NCBI GenBank assembly: GCA_964457335.1
Contig: CAYWGD010000026.1
Location: forward strand, 1 to 64,000
Origin: CAJBVW01 sp964457335
GTDB lineage: Bacteria > Myxococcota_A > UBA796 > SXON01
Length of the DNA stretch: 64,000 nt
Reading direction: 5' to 3'
This document shows, piece by piece, positions 9,601-16,878 of this stretch (position 1 is its first letter; each line of letters opens with the position of its first letter). The notes below the pieces were generated by a model. That model made no database searches. It had not been told where the DNA came from and worked only from the letters and a program-made list of their open reading frames with translations. The translations under genes and the position numbers were made by a program.

Positions 9601-9715
9601 CCGCGGTCGGGGTCACGGGCGCCGAGGACGCCGGGGCCTCCGGCTGCACGGGCGCGCGGAGGCACGCCGCGAGGAGCGCGAAGCCGGCGGAAGAACGGAG
9701 CGGGGACCAGCGCAT
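3686..9715 (-). CDS. Alpha-2-macroglobulin family lipoprotein (bacterial A2M), ~2009 aa
   Basis: Start ATG at 9713-9715 gives a lipoprotein signal ending in LLAAC (Cys near residue 20). This is followed by a Pro/Ala linker, several MG (macroglobulin) beta domains, an A2M domain with WAPSVVTDRSGRATVPLALP, then the thioester motif CNEQ at residues 1520-1523 within an alpha/alpha-toroid TED region (YPFECNEQLASRLLS), and C-terminal MG domains. Bacterial A2Ms trap attacking proteases in the periplasm through the thioester. At ~2009 residues it is longer than the E. coli YfhM type (~1650). No pbpC (penicillin-binding protein 1C) gene lies beside it, although that is the usual partner. A longer in-frame start upstream was rejected because it lacks a signal peptide. 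Confidence 0.88.
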   Translation of the reverse strand: MRWSPLRSSAGFALLAACLRAPVQPEAPASSAPVTPTAASEGKVMFVEDPEAEGLVMELYEARPAAGASTTLPLPPATPLSAAETDALLGRLPPLPADADDAVEFALRKGPTPPPRTGATTNLPFPPPATAEAPEVATGPLTVLRRAPEGDVPLAPHLSATFSRPMVPLTDADTAAATVPVKLTPTPPGEWRWLGTKTVVFQPEGRFPMATRYTAEIPAGTRAADGTALDAAVSWTFATPPLSLTSTWPDEHTPQPLEPALVLGFDQAVTADALLASIQVRGGGRTVPVRLARPDEVPPAFAARPPEHPDRQVVVVPTERLSNGTSYSVVVAKGAPSAEGPLPTTGEQSFSFRTFGPLTVSAPTCWQNPCPPDASWAMEFSNPLDEEAFDPATITIEPTVAGLALVPSGNTVGIHGAFAPRTTYKVRVAAGIRDTFGQALPEARTFSVDVGAADKSFTGPPNPFVVVEPAGTPSVSVFTTNHASLRVKIHEVTPADWKAWTQWWSRWRWEDARKGELPGTRVFAGTVPVASDPDRKVETRIDLAPYLGGGTGHFVVQVEPTNQPKSRWERTEWIGWVQVTKLGLTAIREPAAVTAWVTSLADGRAVDGATVELLGQEGATKSDAHGLARLKVDDALGLVARVGDDTALLPAVPWAYEGSWIGAEQMDQLRWYVFDDKHLYKPGETVHVRGWLRMAEPDPETTLRRAEGATVRWIAKSSLGNPLGEGVAKMSGLGGFTFDLKLPDTPDLGAAQIELVADEGSTWHAFEIQEYRTPEFEVSAAGADGIYALGEDATVDVAARYYAGGGLASAPVRWEVSATPATFVPPGREDWSFGPWSPWWKWWFEPEPYTPPVTLEGVTDAAGEHHLGVHFAALTPTRPMTVHAQATVEDVNRQAWTASRDFLVHPAAWYVGLKTAKPYVAAKSPVEVEALVVDRAGKAAGTGAIEVSFRRLVWRRVGGEWKEVPEEVASKRLDAGAGTATFTPDAGGTYAVVATVTDPHGRKNTTEIRVWVAGEQLVPDRGVEQERVTLVPEKKSWAVGETARFLVQAPFWPAEGLLTVRAGGNLLETRPFVITEATTPLEVAVGEAHVPDFTVAVDVVGARTRTGDDGKPRADLPKRAAYAGGTLTFDVSRLTRTLSVQVAPVEARLTPGGKTEIQLTVTGPTGAPEPGAELAVVAVDEAVLALTGYELPDPLTVFYAPRGDAIQAEHLRQWVTLADPGALAIGGLGARGMGPGGGGRDLVLLQSAPMAAPMAEMADEAAPVARSAAPMEPQKKAKAEGGEAAPAIQVRADFSAVALWAPSVVTDRSGRATVPLALPDSLTRYRVMVVAVARERAFGTGSADVTARLPLMVRPSAPRFLNFGDRAELPVVLQNQTDAPLTVDVALRAANLGVLPDVSAGLTSGTDRAGRRLVVPANDRVEVRFPVAAARAGTARYQLAAASGTYADAASGELPVWTPATTEAFATYGTFDQDGAIAQPLAPPKDVWPQFGGLEVTLSSTQLQALTDAFLYLQTYPFECNEQLASRLLSVAALKDVLGAFEAEGLPSQAEIDATMRADVERLARRQNPDGGWAFWRRGDEGWPYLGVHVTHALVRARDAKLPIDARSLDRALDYTRAIETHIPRWYSPESRRAIRAYAVHVLSLAGEPAPAKAKALLAEAGPDGLGAQGLGWVLPTLVDAKANKEVATIRAWLNNHVTESAAGAHFVTGYTDGEQVLLTSDRVADGVLLEALVRTAPKDELVPKLVNGLLAHRVAGRWNSTTENAHILLALDRYFKAYEGTTPDFVARVWLGSGLAGERTFAGRSTERAQVDVPMAWLQDHGDADLVVGKQGAGRLYYRLGLRYAPTDLDPDAADRGFAVSRRYEPIDDPADVTRDADGTWRIKAGARVRVRVEMATPMRRYHVALVDPLPAGLEVLNPDLAVTGTLPADPDAKPAYWWWMRPWYEHENLRDERVEAFSSLLWEGVHAYTYVARATTPGDFVVPPAKAEEMYSPETFGRSGGDRVIVK

Positions 9716-9887
9716 GGGGGCTCTCCGACGCGCACAACGCGCGCGACGCCGGGAGCTTACGTCGGGGCACCCCCGCGCGCCGGTCTCGGACTGTCGAGCC
9801 AGGGGTGGCGGGGCACGCCGGAAGCCGCGGCCTCGCGGAGCGCGCGGCCGCTTCCGTGCGACACTTCCGAGAGTCCGGAGCTCGTCC

Positions 9888-11900
9888 ATGCTCGCCTTCC
9901 TGCTCGGCGCGGCCTGCTTCGCCGAGAAGCCGCCGACCGACGGGCCCTGCACCGGCACCCGCACCTACGCCGACGCCGACGGGGACGGCTTCGGGGACCC
10001 CGACGCGCCGGTCTCCTCCTGCGAGCGCTCCCCGAGCGACGTGGACGACGCCTCCGACTGCGACGACGCCGACGCCACGGCCTTCCCCGGGGCCGTCGAG
10101 GTCTGCGACGGGGACGACGACGACTGCGACGGCGCCATCGACGAGCCGGACGCCGCCGACGCGCTCCCCTGGTACCGGGACGACGACGGGGACGGCTTCG
10201 GGGACGCCGCTACCACGACGCGCGCCTGCGCGGCGCCCGAGGGCTACGTCGGGGACGCCACCGACTGCGACGACGACGGCGCGACCGACTTCCCCGGCGC
10301 CGGCGAGGTGTGTGACGGCGACGACGACGACTGCGACGGCCTCGTCGACGACGAGGACCCCGACCTGCTCGATCGCCCGACCTGGTACGTCGACGCCGAC
10401 GGCGACGGCTTCGGCGACACCACCACCGCGGTGGTCCAGTGCGACGCGGCCGTCGGGTACGTCGGCGACCCCGGGGACTGCGACGACGCGGACGCGGCGA
10501 TCAGCCCCGGCGCCGACGACGCCTGCTGGGACGGCGTCGACCAGGACTGCGACGGCGCCGACGTGTCCTGCCCCATCGAGGGGAACCTCGGCGTCGCGAC
10601 CGCGGACGTGACGCTCCTGGGCGAGATCTACGCGGGTCTCGCGGGGGAGGCGCTCGCCGGCGGCGGTGACCTCGACGGCGACGGGCTCGACGACGTGCTG
10701 ATCGCGGACGAGCACCGCGTGTACGTCGTGCTCGGCCCGCTCACCGCGGGCTCGCTGGCCTCCGTGCCGGCGCGGACCACCCCCAAGGCCACCGACCTCG
10801 ACTACGGGGACGCGCTGGCGATCGGCCCGGACTTCGACGGCGACGGCGCGACCGACTGGGCCGTCGGGGCCCCCGGCGCGGATGACGGCTACGGCGTGGC
10901 CTACCTCTCGAGCGGCGCGCCCGTCCCCCGCAGCGTGCCCGCCTACGACGTGGCCGTCCAGCTCTTCCAGGGCGAGGCGTACGGCGACGGGTTCGGGTCG
11001 GCGGTCGCGCTCCTGCCGAGCCTCGACGGCGACGGCTACGCCGAGCTGCTCGTCGGCGCCTACGGCGTGGACACGGCGGGTTCGGGGGCAGGCGCGGCCT
11101 ACGTCTTCGCCGGGCCGACGACGGGCACGCTGGAGCGGAGCGCCTCGTCGGCCGAGGTCGTCCTGCTCGGCGAGGACGCGGACGACCGCTTCGGCTGGCG
11201 CGTCGCGGCCGCCGGCGACGTGGACGGTGACGGGCTCGGGGACCTCCTCGTGGGGGCGTTCCTGAGCGACGCGGGCGGGGTGTCGGCGGGCGCCGGCTAC
11301 CTGTTCACGACACCGGCGGCCGGGACGGTCGACGCGTCCGCGGCGGACGCGACGCTCACGGGGGCCGAAGGGGACTACCTCGGCTACGCGATCGCCGCGG
11401 CGGGCGACGTGGACGGGGACGGCCTCGCCGACCTGCTCCTCGGCGCTCCGGGCGACGACTCCACGGATGACGCGGCCGGGGCGGCCTACCTCGTGCCCGG
11501 CGGGATCACGGGGGCGAGCCCGGTGTCCGCGGTCTGCGTCGCCCAGGTGCTCGGGGACGTCGCCGACGACGAGGCGGGCGAGTCGGTGGCCGGCGCCGGG
11601 GACGTGGACGGCGACGGCTTCGCCGACCTCCTCGTCGGGGCGGCCGGCAACGACGCGGCCGGCCCGGGTTTCGGCGCCGCGTGCCTGCGGTACGGCCCAG
11701 CGTCGGGCGCCGTCTCCCTCTCGAAATGCGACGCGCTCCTGGTGGGTGACGCGACCGGAGACGCGACCGGCACGCCCGTCGCGGCCGCCGGGGACACGGA
11801 CGGCGACGGCCTCGCCGACATCCTGGTCGGCGCCTGGAGCGACGACACGGCCCACACCGCCGCCGGCGCGATCCACCTCTGGTACGGCCGCCCGCGCTGA
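9888..11900 (+). CDS. Lipoprotein with 3 Cys-Asp (MopE-type) repeats and ~7 FG-GAP repeats, 670 aa
   Basis: The ATG at 9888 gives a short signal MLAFLLGAAC, a lipobox. Residues ~25-230 hold three repeats of the form DxDGDGFGD..DCDDxD..PGxxEVCDGxDDDCDG, as in putative metal-binding MopE-like proteins. From ~250 to the end there are seven FG-GAP/VCBS blades (LDGDGLDDVLIA, FDGDGATDWAVGAPG, VDGDGFADLLVGAAG and others), expected to form a calcium-binding integrin-alpha-like beta-propeller. The C-terminus AGAIHLWYGRPR is identical to that of the paralogue at 13941-16805. It is predicted to be on the outer surface and acidic. Binding partner unknown. Confidence 0.8.
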   Translation: MLAFLLGAACFAEKPPTDGPCTGTRTYADADGDGFGDPDAPVSSCERSPSDVDDASDCDDADATAFPGAVEVCDGDDDDCDGAIDEPDAADALPWYRDDDGDGFGDAATTTRACAAPEGYVGDATDCDDDGATDFPGAGEVCDGDDDDCDGLVDDEDPDLLDRPTWYVDADGDGFGDTTTAVVQCDAAVGYVGDPGDCDDADAAISPGADDACWDGVDQDCDGADVSCPIEGNLGVATADVTLLGEIYAGLAGEALAGGGDLDGDGLDDVLIADEHRVYVVLGPLTAGSLASVPARTTPKATDLDYGDALAIGPDFDGDGATDWAVGAPGADDGYGVAYLSSGAPVPRSVPAYDVAVQLFQGEAYGDGFGSAVALLPSLDGDGYAELLVGAYGVDTAGSGAGAAYVFAGPTTGTLERSASSAEVVLLGEDADDRFGWRVAAAGDVDGDGLGDLLVGAFLSDAGGVSAGAGYLFTTPAAGTVDASAADATLTGAEGDYLGYAIAAAGDVDGDGLADLLLGAPGDDSTDDAAGAAYLVPGGITGASPVSAVCVAQVLGDVADDEAGESVAGAGDVDGDGFADLLVGAAGNDAAGPGFGAACLRYGPASGAVSLSKCDALLVGDATGDATGTPVAAAGDTDGDGLADILVGAWSDDTAHTAAGAIHLWYGRPR

Positions 11901-11902
11901 CG

Positions 11903-11923
11903 CCCCCCTGAAAGGGGGATGTA
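11903..11923 (+). terminator. Short hairpin (CCCCC-TGAAA-GGGGG) after 9888-11900 gene
   Basis: Starting two bases after the stop codon there is a 5-bp GC stem with loop TGAAA, followed by ATGTA. A nearly identical element with a 6-bp stem ends crtD at 42760-42776. There is no T-tract, so intrinsic termination is uncertain, but position and recurrence suggest a 3'-end element. Confidence 0.5.
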
Positions 11924-11985
11924 CTGGTTTCGGGACGTAGCCGGCCGGCAGTTCGTGGCACACTGACCGGACGCCGGAGTGACCG

Positions 11986-13944
11986 ATGCTCGTCCTGCTC
12001 TCCCTGTTCGCCGCCCGCGCGACGGAGATGACGTTCAGCTGCCCCTCGGTGAGCGCGCCTCCCGACGCGCGGCCGTACTACGACACCGATCCCGTCGCCG
12101 TTGCCGACACGGCGTGGGACGAGGTGTACGCCTGGTTCGACGCGAGCTGCCTCACGACGTGCACGTCGGCGTACCCGGGCGGGACCTGCGAGTCGGCCTC
12201 CTGCGTCACCGGGGCCGGCGCGACGCTCGTGTGGGAGGAGGAGACCCACGAGGACGGCGACTCCATCGACGGGGAGCGGACCACCACCTACACGCTCGAG
12301 GTCACGCCGCCCGCCTCGTCCGGGCTGGCGTGGACCTCGGCCGCGATCGCGTGGACGAGCGTGGAGTGGTGGTCGGGGAGCTTCAACGACGGCACCAGCG
12401 AGACCTACGCCGTCTCCTGGAGCGGAGAGCTGCAGTCCGGCTGGACCGTGGACGGCTGGTTCGACGCGTACGGGTACGAGTCCCAGAGCACGGGCTCAAC
12501 GTACGTGACCTACGCGGGGTGGACGTGGAGCTCCGACGGCTGCGAGTGGGCCGCGGACCACGTCGACGACTTCGACGTCGGCGAGACGATCACCGTCGCG
12601 GTGAACGCCGACCCGACCATCGAGGTCGTGTACCCCTACTACGTGAGCGAGACCTGCGACACCGAGGGCCCCGGCACCTGGCGCGGGTACATCGACGGGG
12701 CGCTCTACGGGGTGGTGGACGAGACCACCTGGGAGCTCGCCGGGGACGCCGACGGGGACGGCTTCGCCACGACCGACTGCGACGACGGCGACGCCTCGGT
12801 GAACCCCTGCGCCGCCGAGGTCGCGCTCGACGGCGTGGACTCCGACTGCGACGGCGCGGAGGACGTCGACGGCGACGGCGGGGTGGGCGGGGCCGAGGGC
12901 GGCGACGACTGCGACGACACCGACCCCACCATCTACGCCGGCGCTCCCGAGACGCCCTACGACGGCGTCGACCAGGACTGCGACGGCGCGGACCTCACCG
13001 ACGCGGACGGCGACGGCGCCGACGCGCTGGTCGCCGGCGGGACGGACTGCGACGACACCGACCCGGCGACCTACGTGGGCGCCCCCGAGACGCCGTATGA
13101 CCGCGTCGACCAGGACTGCAGCGGCGCGGACCTCACCGACGTGGACGGCGACGGCTTCGACGCCATCGTGACGGGCGGCAGCGACTGCGACGACACCGAC
13201 CCCGACGTGGGGGCGGGCCTGGCCGAGGTGCCCTACGACGGGGTCGACCAGGACTGCGACGGCGCCGACCTCACCGACGTGGACGGCGACGGGGCGGACG
13301 CGATCGCCGTCGGGGGCGACGACTGCGACGACGAGGACGCCACCGCGTTCGTCGGGGGCGCGGAGGTCGCCTACGACGGCGTCGACCAGGACTGCGACGG
13401 CGCCGATCTCACCGACGTGGACGGCGACGGCGACGCCGCGATCGCGGCCGGCGGCGACGACTGCGACGACGGCGACGCCGACGTCTACGCCGGGGCGGCC
13501 GAGGTCGCGTACGACGGCGTCGACCAGGACTGCGACGGCGCGGACCTCACCGACGTGGACGGCGACGGCGGGGACGCCCTGGCCGCGGGCGGTGACGACT
13601 GCGACGACGCCGACGCGAGCGTGTACGCGGGCGCCACCGAGGTGCGCTACGACGGCGTCGACCAGGACTGCGACGGCGCGGACCTCACCGACGCCGACGG
13701 CGACGGCGCCCACGCGCCCGGCGTGGGCGGCGACGACTGCGACGACAACGACCCCGACGCCTACATCGGCGCCCCCGAGGTGGAGTGTGACGGCGTCGAC
13801 CAGGACTGCGACGGGGTGGACAGCTGCCCGCCCCCCTCCGCGGGCCCGCCCGAGGAGGAGGACACCGGCTGCGGGGGCGGCGGCGCGGCCTTCCTGCTCT
13901 CGCTGGGCGTGCTCGCGGCCCCGCGTCGGCGGGCGCGCCGGTGA
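11986..13944 (+). CDS. Secreted protein with 8 Cys-Asp repeats and MYXO-CTERM-like tail, 652 aa
   Basis: Signal peptide MLVLLSLFAARA from the ATG at 11986. Residues ~15-250 are a Trp/Tyr/Thr-rich domain with several Cys that is not recognised. Residues ~255-620 are eight repeats of about 45 residues (DVDGDG..GGDDCDDxD..GAxEVxYDGVDQDCDGADLT), highly similar in DNA too (unit about 138 bp). The end has PPEEEDTGCGGGGAAFLL, a hydrophobic stretch and RRRARR, the sorting pattern that attaches myxobacterial proteins to the outer surface. The repeats are dense in Asp and Cys, consistent with calcium binding and disulfide-stabilised stalk formation. The last four bases overlap the next gene (GTGA), so they are co-translated. 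Confidence 0.8.
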   Translation: MLVLLSLFAARATEMTFSCPSVSAPPDARPYYDTDPVAVADTAWDEVYAWFDASCLTTCTSAYPGGTCESASCVTGAGATLVWEEETHEDGDSIDGERTTTYTLEVTPPASSGLAWTSAAIAWTSVEWWSGSFNDGTSETYAVSWSGELQSGWTVDGWFDAYGYESQSTGSTYVTYAGWTWSSDGCEWAADHVDDFDVGETITVAVNADPTIEVVYPYYVSETCDTEGPGTWRGYIDGALYGVVDETTWELAGDADGDGFATTDCDDGDASVNPCAAEVALDGVDSDCDGAEDVDGDGGVGGAEGGDDCDDTDPTIYAGAPETPYDGVDQDCDGADLTDADGDGADALVAGGTDCDDTDPATYVGAPETPYDRVDQDCSGADLTDVDGDGFDAIVTGGSDCDDTDPDVGAGLAEVPYDGVDQDCDGADLTDVDGDGADAIAVGGDDCDDEDATAFVGGAEVAYDGVDQDCDGADLTDVDGDGDAAIAAGGDDCDDGDADVYAGAAEVAYDGVDQDCDGADLTDVDGDGGDALAAGGDDCDDADASVYAGATEVRYDGVDQDCDGADLTDADGDGAHAPGVGGDDCDDNDPDAYIGAPEVECDGVDQDCDGVDSCPPPSAGPPEEEDTGCGGGGAAFLLSLGVLAAPRRRARR

Positions 13945-16805
13945 GGGCGCTCGTCTTCTTCGGCCTCGCCGCGTGCGTGGCGGAGAAGCCGCCCGGGGAC
14001 ACCGCCGATCCCTGCGCGGGCGTCGTGCTCTACGCGGACGCGGACGGGGACGGCTTCGGTGACGACGGGCGCCCGGGGAGCGGGTGCGACCTGGACGGGT
14101 ACGTCTCGACCGGCGGCGACTGCGACGACGCCGCCCCCGCGGTGCGCCCCGGCGCGCCCGAGACCTGCGACGGCGTGGACGAGGACTGCGACGGCGCGAT
14201 CGACGAGGGCGACGCGATCGACCCATCCACCTTCTACGCCGACACCGACGGCGACGGCTTCGGCGACGCCGCGTCCACCACCCGCGCGTGCGCCGCGCCC
14301 GAGGGCCACGTCGCGGACGCCACGGACTGCGACGACGCCGACGCCACCGAGTTCCCCGGCGCCGCCGAGGTGTGCGACGGCGACGACGACGACTGCGACT
14401 TCCAGGTGGACGAGGACGACGCCACCGACGCGCCCACCTGGTACGCGGACCTCGACGCGGACGGCTACGGCGACGCCGGCACGGTCGCGGTCTCGTGCCA
14501 CCCGCCGCCCCGCCACGTCTCGAACGCCGCCGACTGCGACGACGGCGACGCGCGGCGCTCCCCCGACGCCAGCGAGCGCTGCGACGGTGAGGACGACGAC
14601 TGCGACGGGGTCGTGGACGAGGACGCGATCGACGCGCCCACCTGGTACACCGACCTCGACGCGGACGGCTTCGGCGACCCCGGCACGCCGGTGGCCGCCT
14701 GCGCGCTCTCCGTCGGCTTCACCGACGACGCCTCCGACTGCGACGACGACGACGGGCGCGTGAACCCCGCCGCCACGGAGATCTGCGACGGCGTCGACGA
14801 CGACTGCGACGGCACCGTCGACGAGCCCGACGCCGCCGACGCGCCCCCCTGGTACGCGGACGCCGACGGGGACGGCCACGGCGACGCGGGCGTCGTCACG
14901 GCGGCCTGCACGGAGCCCGCCGGCTACGTCGCGTCCGCCGCCGACTGCGACGACACCGACGCCACGATCAGCCCGGACGCTACGGAGCGCTGCGACGACG
15001 TGGACGTCGACGAGGACTGCGACGGGCTCGTGGACGACGCCGACAGCGGCGCCCTGGACCCGACGACCTGGTATTCCGACGCCGACGCCGACGGTTACGG
15101 CGATCCCGCCGTCACCACGAGCGCGTGCGCGGCCCCCGCCGCCCACGTCGCGAACGCCGAGGATTGCGACGACACGAGCGCCGCCGTGAGCCCCGCCGCG
15201 GACGAGACCTGCGACGAGGTCGACGACGACTGCGACGGCGCGGTCGACGACGCCGACGACGACGTGGTGGGCGCGCCGAGCTGGTACACGGACGCGGACG
15301 CCGACGGCTGGGGGGACGGCGTCGCCGCGGCGTCCTGCGAGGCGCCCGCCGGCGCGGTGGCCGACGAGGGCGACTGCGACGACACCGACGACACCGTGAG
15401 CCCCGACGCCGAGGAGATCTGCGGGGACGGCGTGGACCAGGACTGCAACGGCGCGGACGCCTCCTGCTCGCTGGAGGGCGCGTACGGCGTGGCGGACGCG
15501 GACCTCACCCTCTACGGCGAGGGGTACCGTCACTACGCGGGGCGTTCCCTCGCCGGTGGGGGCGACCTGGACGGGGACGGGTACGACGACGTGTTGATCA
15601 GCGCGAACGACAGCGTCTACATCGCGATGGGACCGCTCGCTGCGGGGACGCTCGCCGACGTGCCCGCGCGGTCCACGTCGACGTCCGCGAGCGACGACTA
15701 CGGGGACTCCGTGACGATCGGCCCCGACTTCGACGGCGACGGCACGGCGGACTGGGCCGCGGGCGCGCGGTATGCCGACGGGGGTGGGGCGAGCTCGGGG
15801 GAGGTGTACCTGTTCTCGGGCGCTCCCGCCGCGGCGAGCACCCGTGCACTCGACGAGGCGGCGCACGTGTTCGTCGGGGCGATGTCCGGCGACTTCCTCG
15901 GGTGTGCCGTGGCGCTGCTGCCGAGCCTCGACGGGGACGGCTACGGGGAGCTCCTGGTCGGGGCGTACGGCGAGAGCCCGCTGAGCGGGGGGGCGGGCGT
16001 GGCGTACCTCTTCTCCGGCCCGACGACCGGGAGCGTCGAGCGCGCCGTGTCCACCGCCGACGCCGTCCTCGTCGGGGAGGCGGCCGACGACTACTTCGGC
16101 GCCCGGCTGGCGTCCGCGGGCGACCTCGACGGGGATGGGCTGGGTGACATCGTGGTCGGCGCGCCCCGGCACGACGCGGGCGGGACCAACACGGGCGCCG
16201 TGTACGTATTCACGACGCCGCCCGCCGGGACGGTATACGCCTCGGCCGCGGACGCGAAGCTCACGGGCTCTTTGGCCGGCACGGTCGGCTACGCGACGGC
16301 GGGGGCCGGTGACGTCGACGGGGACGGCCTCGACGACCTGCTCGTCGGCGTGTACGACGACGACACCGCCGGCTCGTCCGCCGGCGCGGCGTACCTCGTT
16401 GGCGGCGGGCTCGCGGGGGAGAGCGCGGTCGCCTCGTCCTACACCGCCCGGGTGCTCGGCGACGCGGCGAGCGACCTGGCGGGCACTTCGGTGGCGGGGG
16501 CCGGAGACGTGGACGGCGACGGGTTCGCCGACTTCCTCGTCGGGGCGTACGGCAACGACGCGGGCGGCTCCCGAGCGGGCGCGAGCTGCCTGCGGTACGG
16601 CCCCGTGTCCGGCAGCGTTTCCCTCTCGTCGTGCGACGCGGTCTTCGTCGGGGCCGCCACGGACGACCTCGTCGGCTTCGCGGTGGCCACCGCCGGCGAC
16701 GTGGACGGGGACGGCTTCTCCGACCTGTTGATCCCCGCCTACGCGGACGACACGGTCGCCAGCGACGCCGGCGCGATCCACCTGTGGTACGGCCGCCCGC
16801 GGTAG
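13941..16805 (+). CDS. Lipoprotein with 7 Cys-Asp repeats and ~7 FG-GAP repeats, 954 aa
   Basis: GTG start overlapping the previous stop (GTGA). The signal MRALVFFGLAAC is a lipobox. Seven Cys-Asp units (DxDGDGFGD..DCDDxD..CDGxDDDCDG) fill residues ~25-510. Residues ~520-954 hold seven FG-GAP blades (LDGDGYDDVLIS, FDGDGTADWAAGA, LDGDGLGDIVVGAP, VDGDGFADFLVGAYG and others) and the same AGAIHLWYGRPR ending as the protein at 9888-11900. It is a paralogue of that protein with four extra stalk repeats, which looks like expansion by recombination between repeats. Surface-exposed, calcium-rich and probably adhesive or structural; function not known. Confidence 0.8.
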   Translation: MRALVFFGLAACVAEKPPGDTADPCAGVVLYADADGDGFGDDGRPGSGCDLDGYVSTGGDCDDAAPAVRPGAPETCDGVDEDCDGAIDEGDAIDPSTFYADTDGDGFGDAASTTRACAAPEGHVADATDCDDADATEFPGAAEVCDGDDDDCDFQVDEDDATDAPTWYADLDADGYGDAGTVAVSCHPPPRHVSNAADCDDGDARRSPDASERCDGEDDDCDGVVDEDAIDAPTWYTDLDADGFGDPGTPVAACALSVGFTDDASDCDDDDGRVNPAATEICDGVDDDCDGTVDEPDAADAPPWYADADGDGHGDAGVVTAACTEPAGYVASAADCDDTDATISPDATERCDDVDVDEDCDGLVDDADSGALDPTTWYSDADADGYGDPAVTTSACAAPAAHVANAEDCDDTSAAVSPAADETCDEVDDDCDGAVDDADDDVVGAPSWYTDADADGWGDGVAAASCEAPAGAVADEGDCDDTDDTVSPDAEEICGDGVDQDCNGADASCSLEGAYGVADADLTLYGEGYRHYAGRSLAGGGDLDGDGYDDVLISANDSVYIAMGPLAAGTLADVPARSTSTSASDDYGDSVTIGPDFDGDGTADWAAGARYADGGGASSGEVYLFSGAPAAASTRALDEAAHVFVGAMSGDFLGCAVALLPSLDGDGYGELLVGAYGESPLSGGAGVAYLFSGPTTGSVERAVSTADAVLVGEAADDYFGARLASAGDLDGDGLGDIVVGAPRHDAGGTNTGAVYVFTTPPAGTVYASAADAKLTGSLAGTVGYATAGAGDVDGDGLDDLLVGVYDDDTAGSSAGAAYLVGGGLAGESAVASSYTARVLGDAASDLAGTSVAGAGDVDGDGFADFLVGAYGNDAGGSRAGASCLRYGPVSGSVSLSSCDAVFVGAATDDLVGFAVATAGDVDGDGFSDLLIPAYADDTVASDAGAIHLWYGRPR

Positions 16806-16878
16806 CGCGCCGGGAGGGCACCGGAACCGCCGACGTCCCCCGGAGGCACGGCTGCCGACGCACCGCGGAGCGGGTGCC

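Noticed and set aside
648..11963. A 3771-codon open frame on the minus strand and other very long open frames (e.g. 4250-10315 plus, 49413-56948 minus).
   Set aside because: They are antisense or off-frame to well-supported genes, consist of Arg/Ala/Gly/Pro-rich low-complexity protein, and arise because stop codons are rare in non-coding frames at this G+C.
12750..13830. Regular ~138-bp DNA repeats that could look like a CRISPR or satellite array.
   Set aside because: They are in frame and code for the Cys-Asp protein repeats; there are no unique spacers or cas genes.
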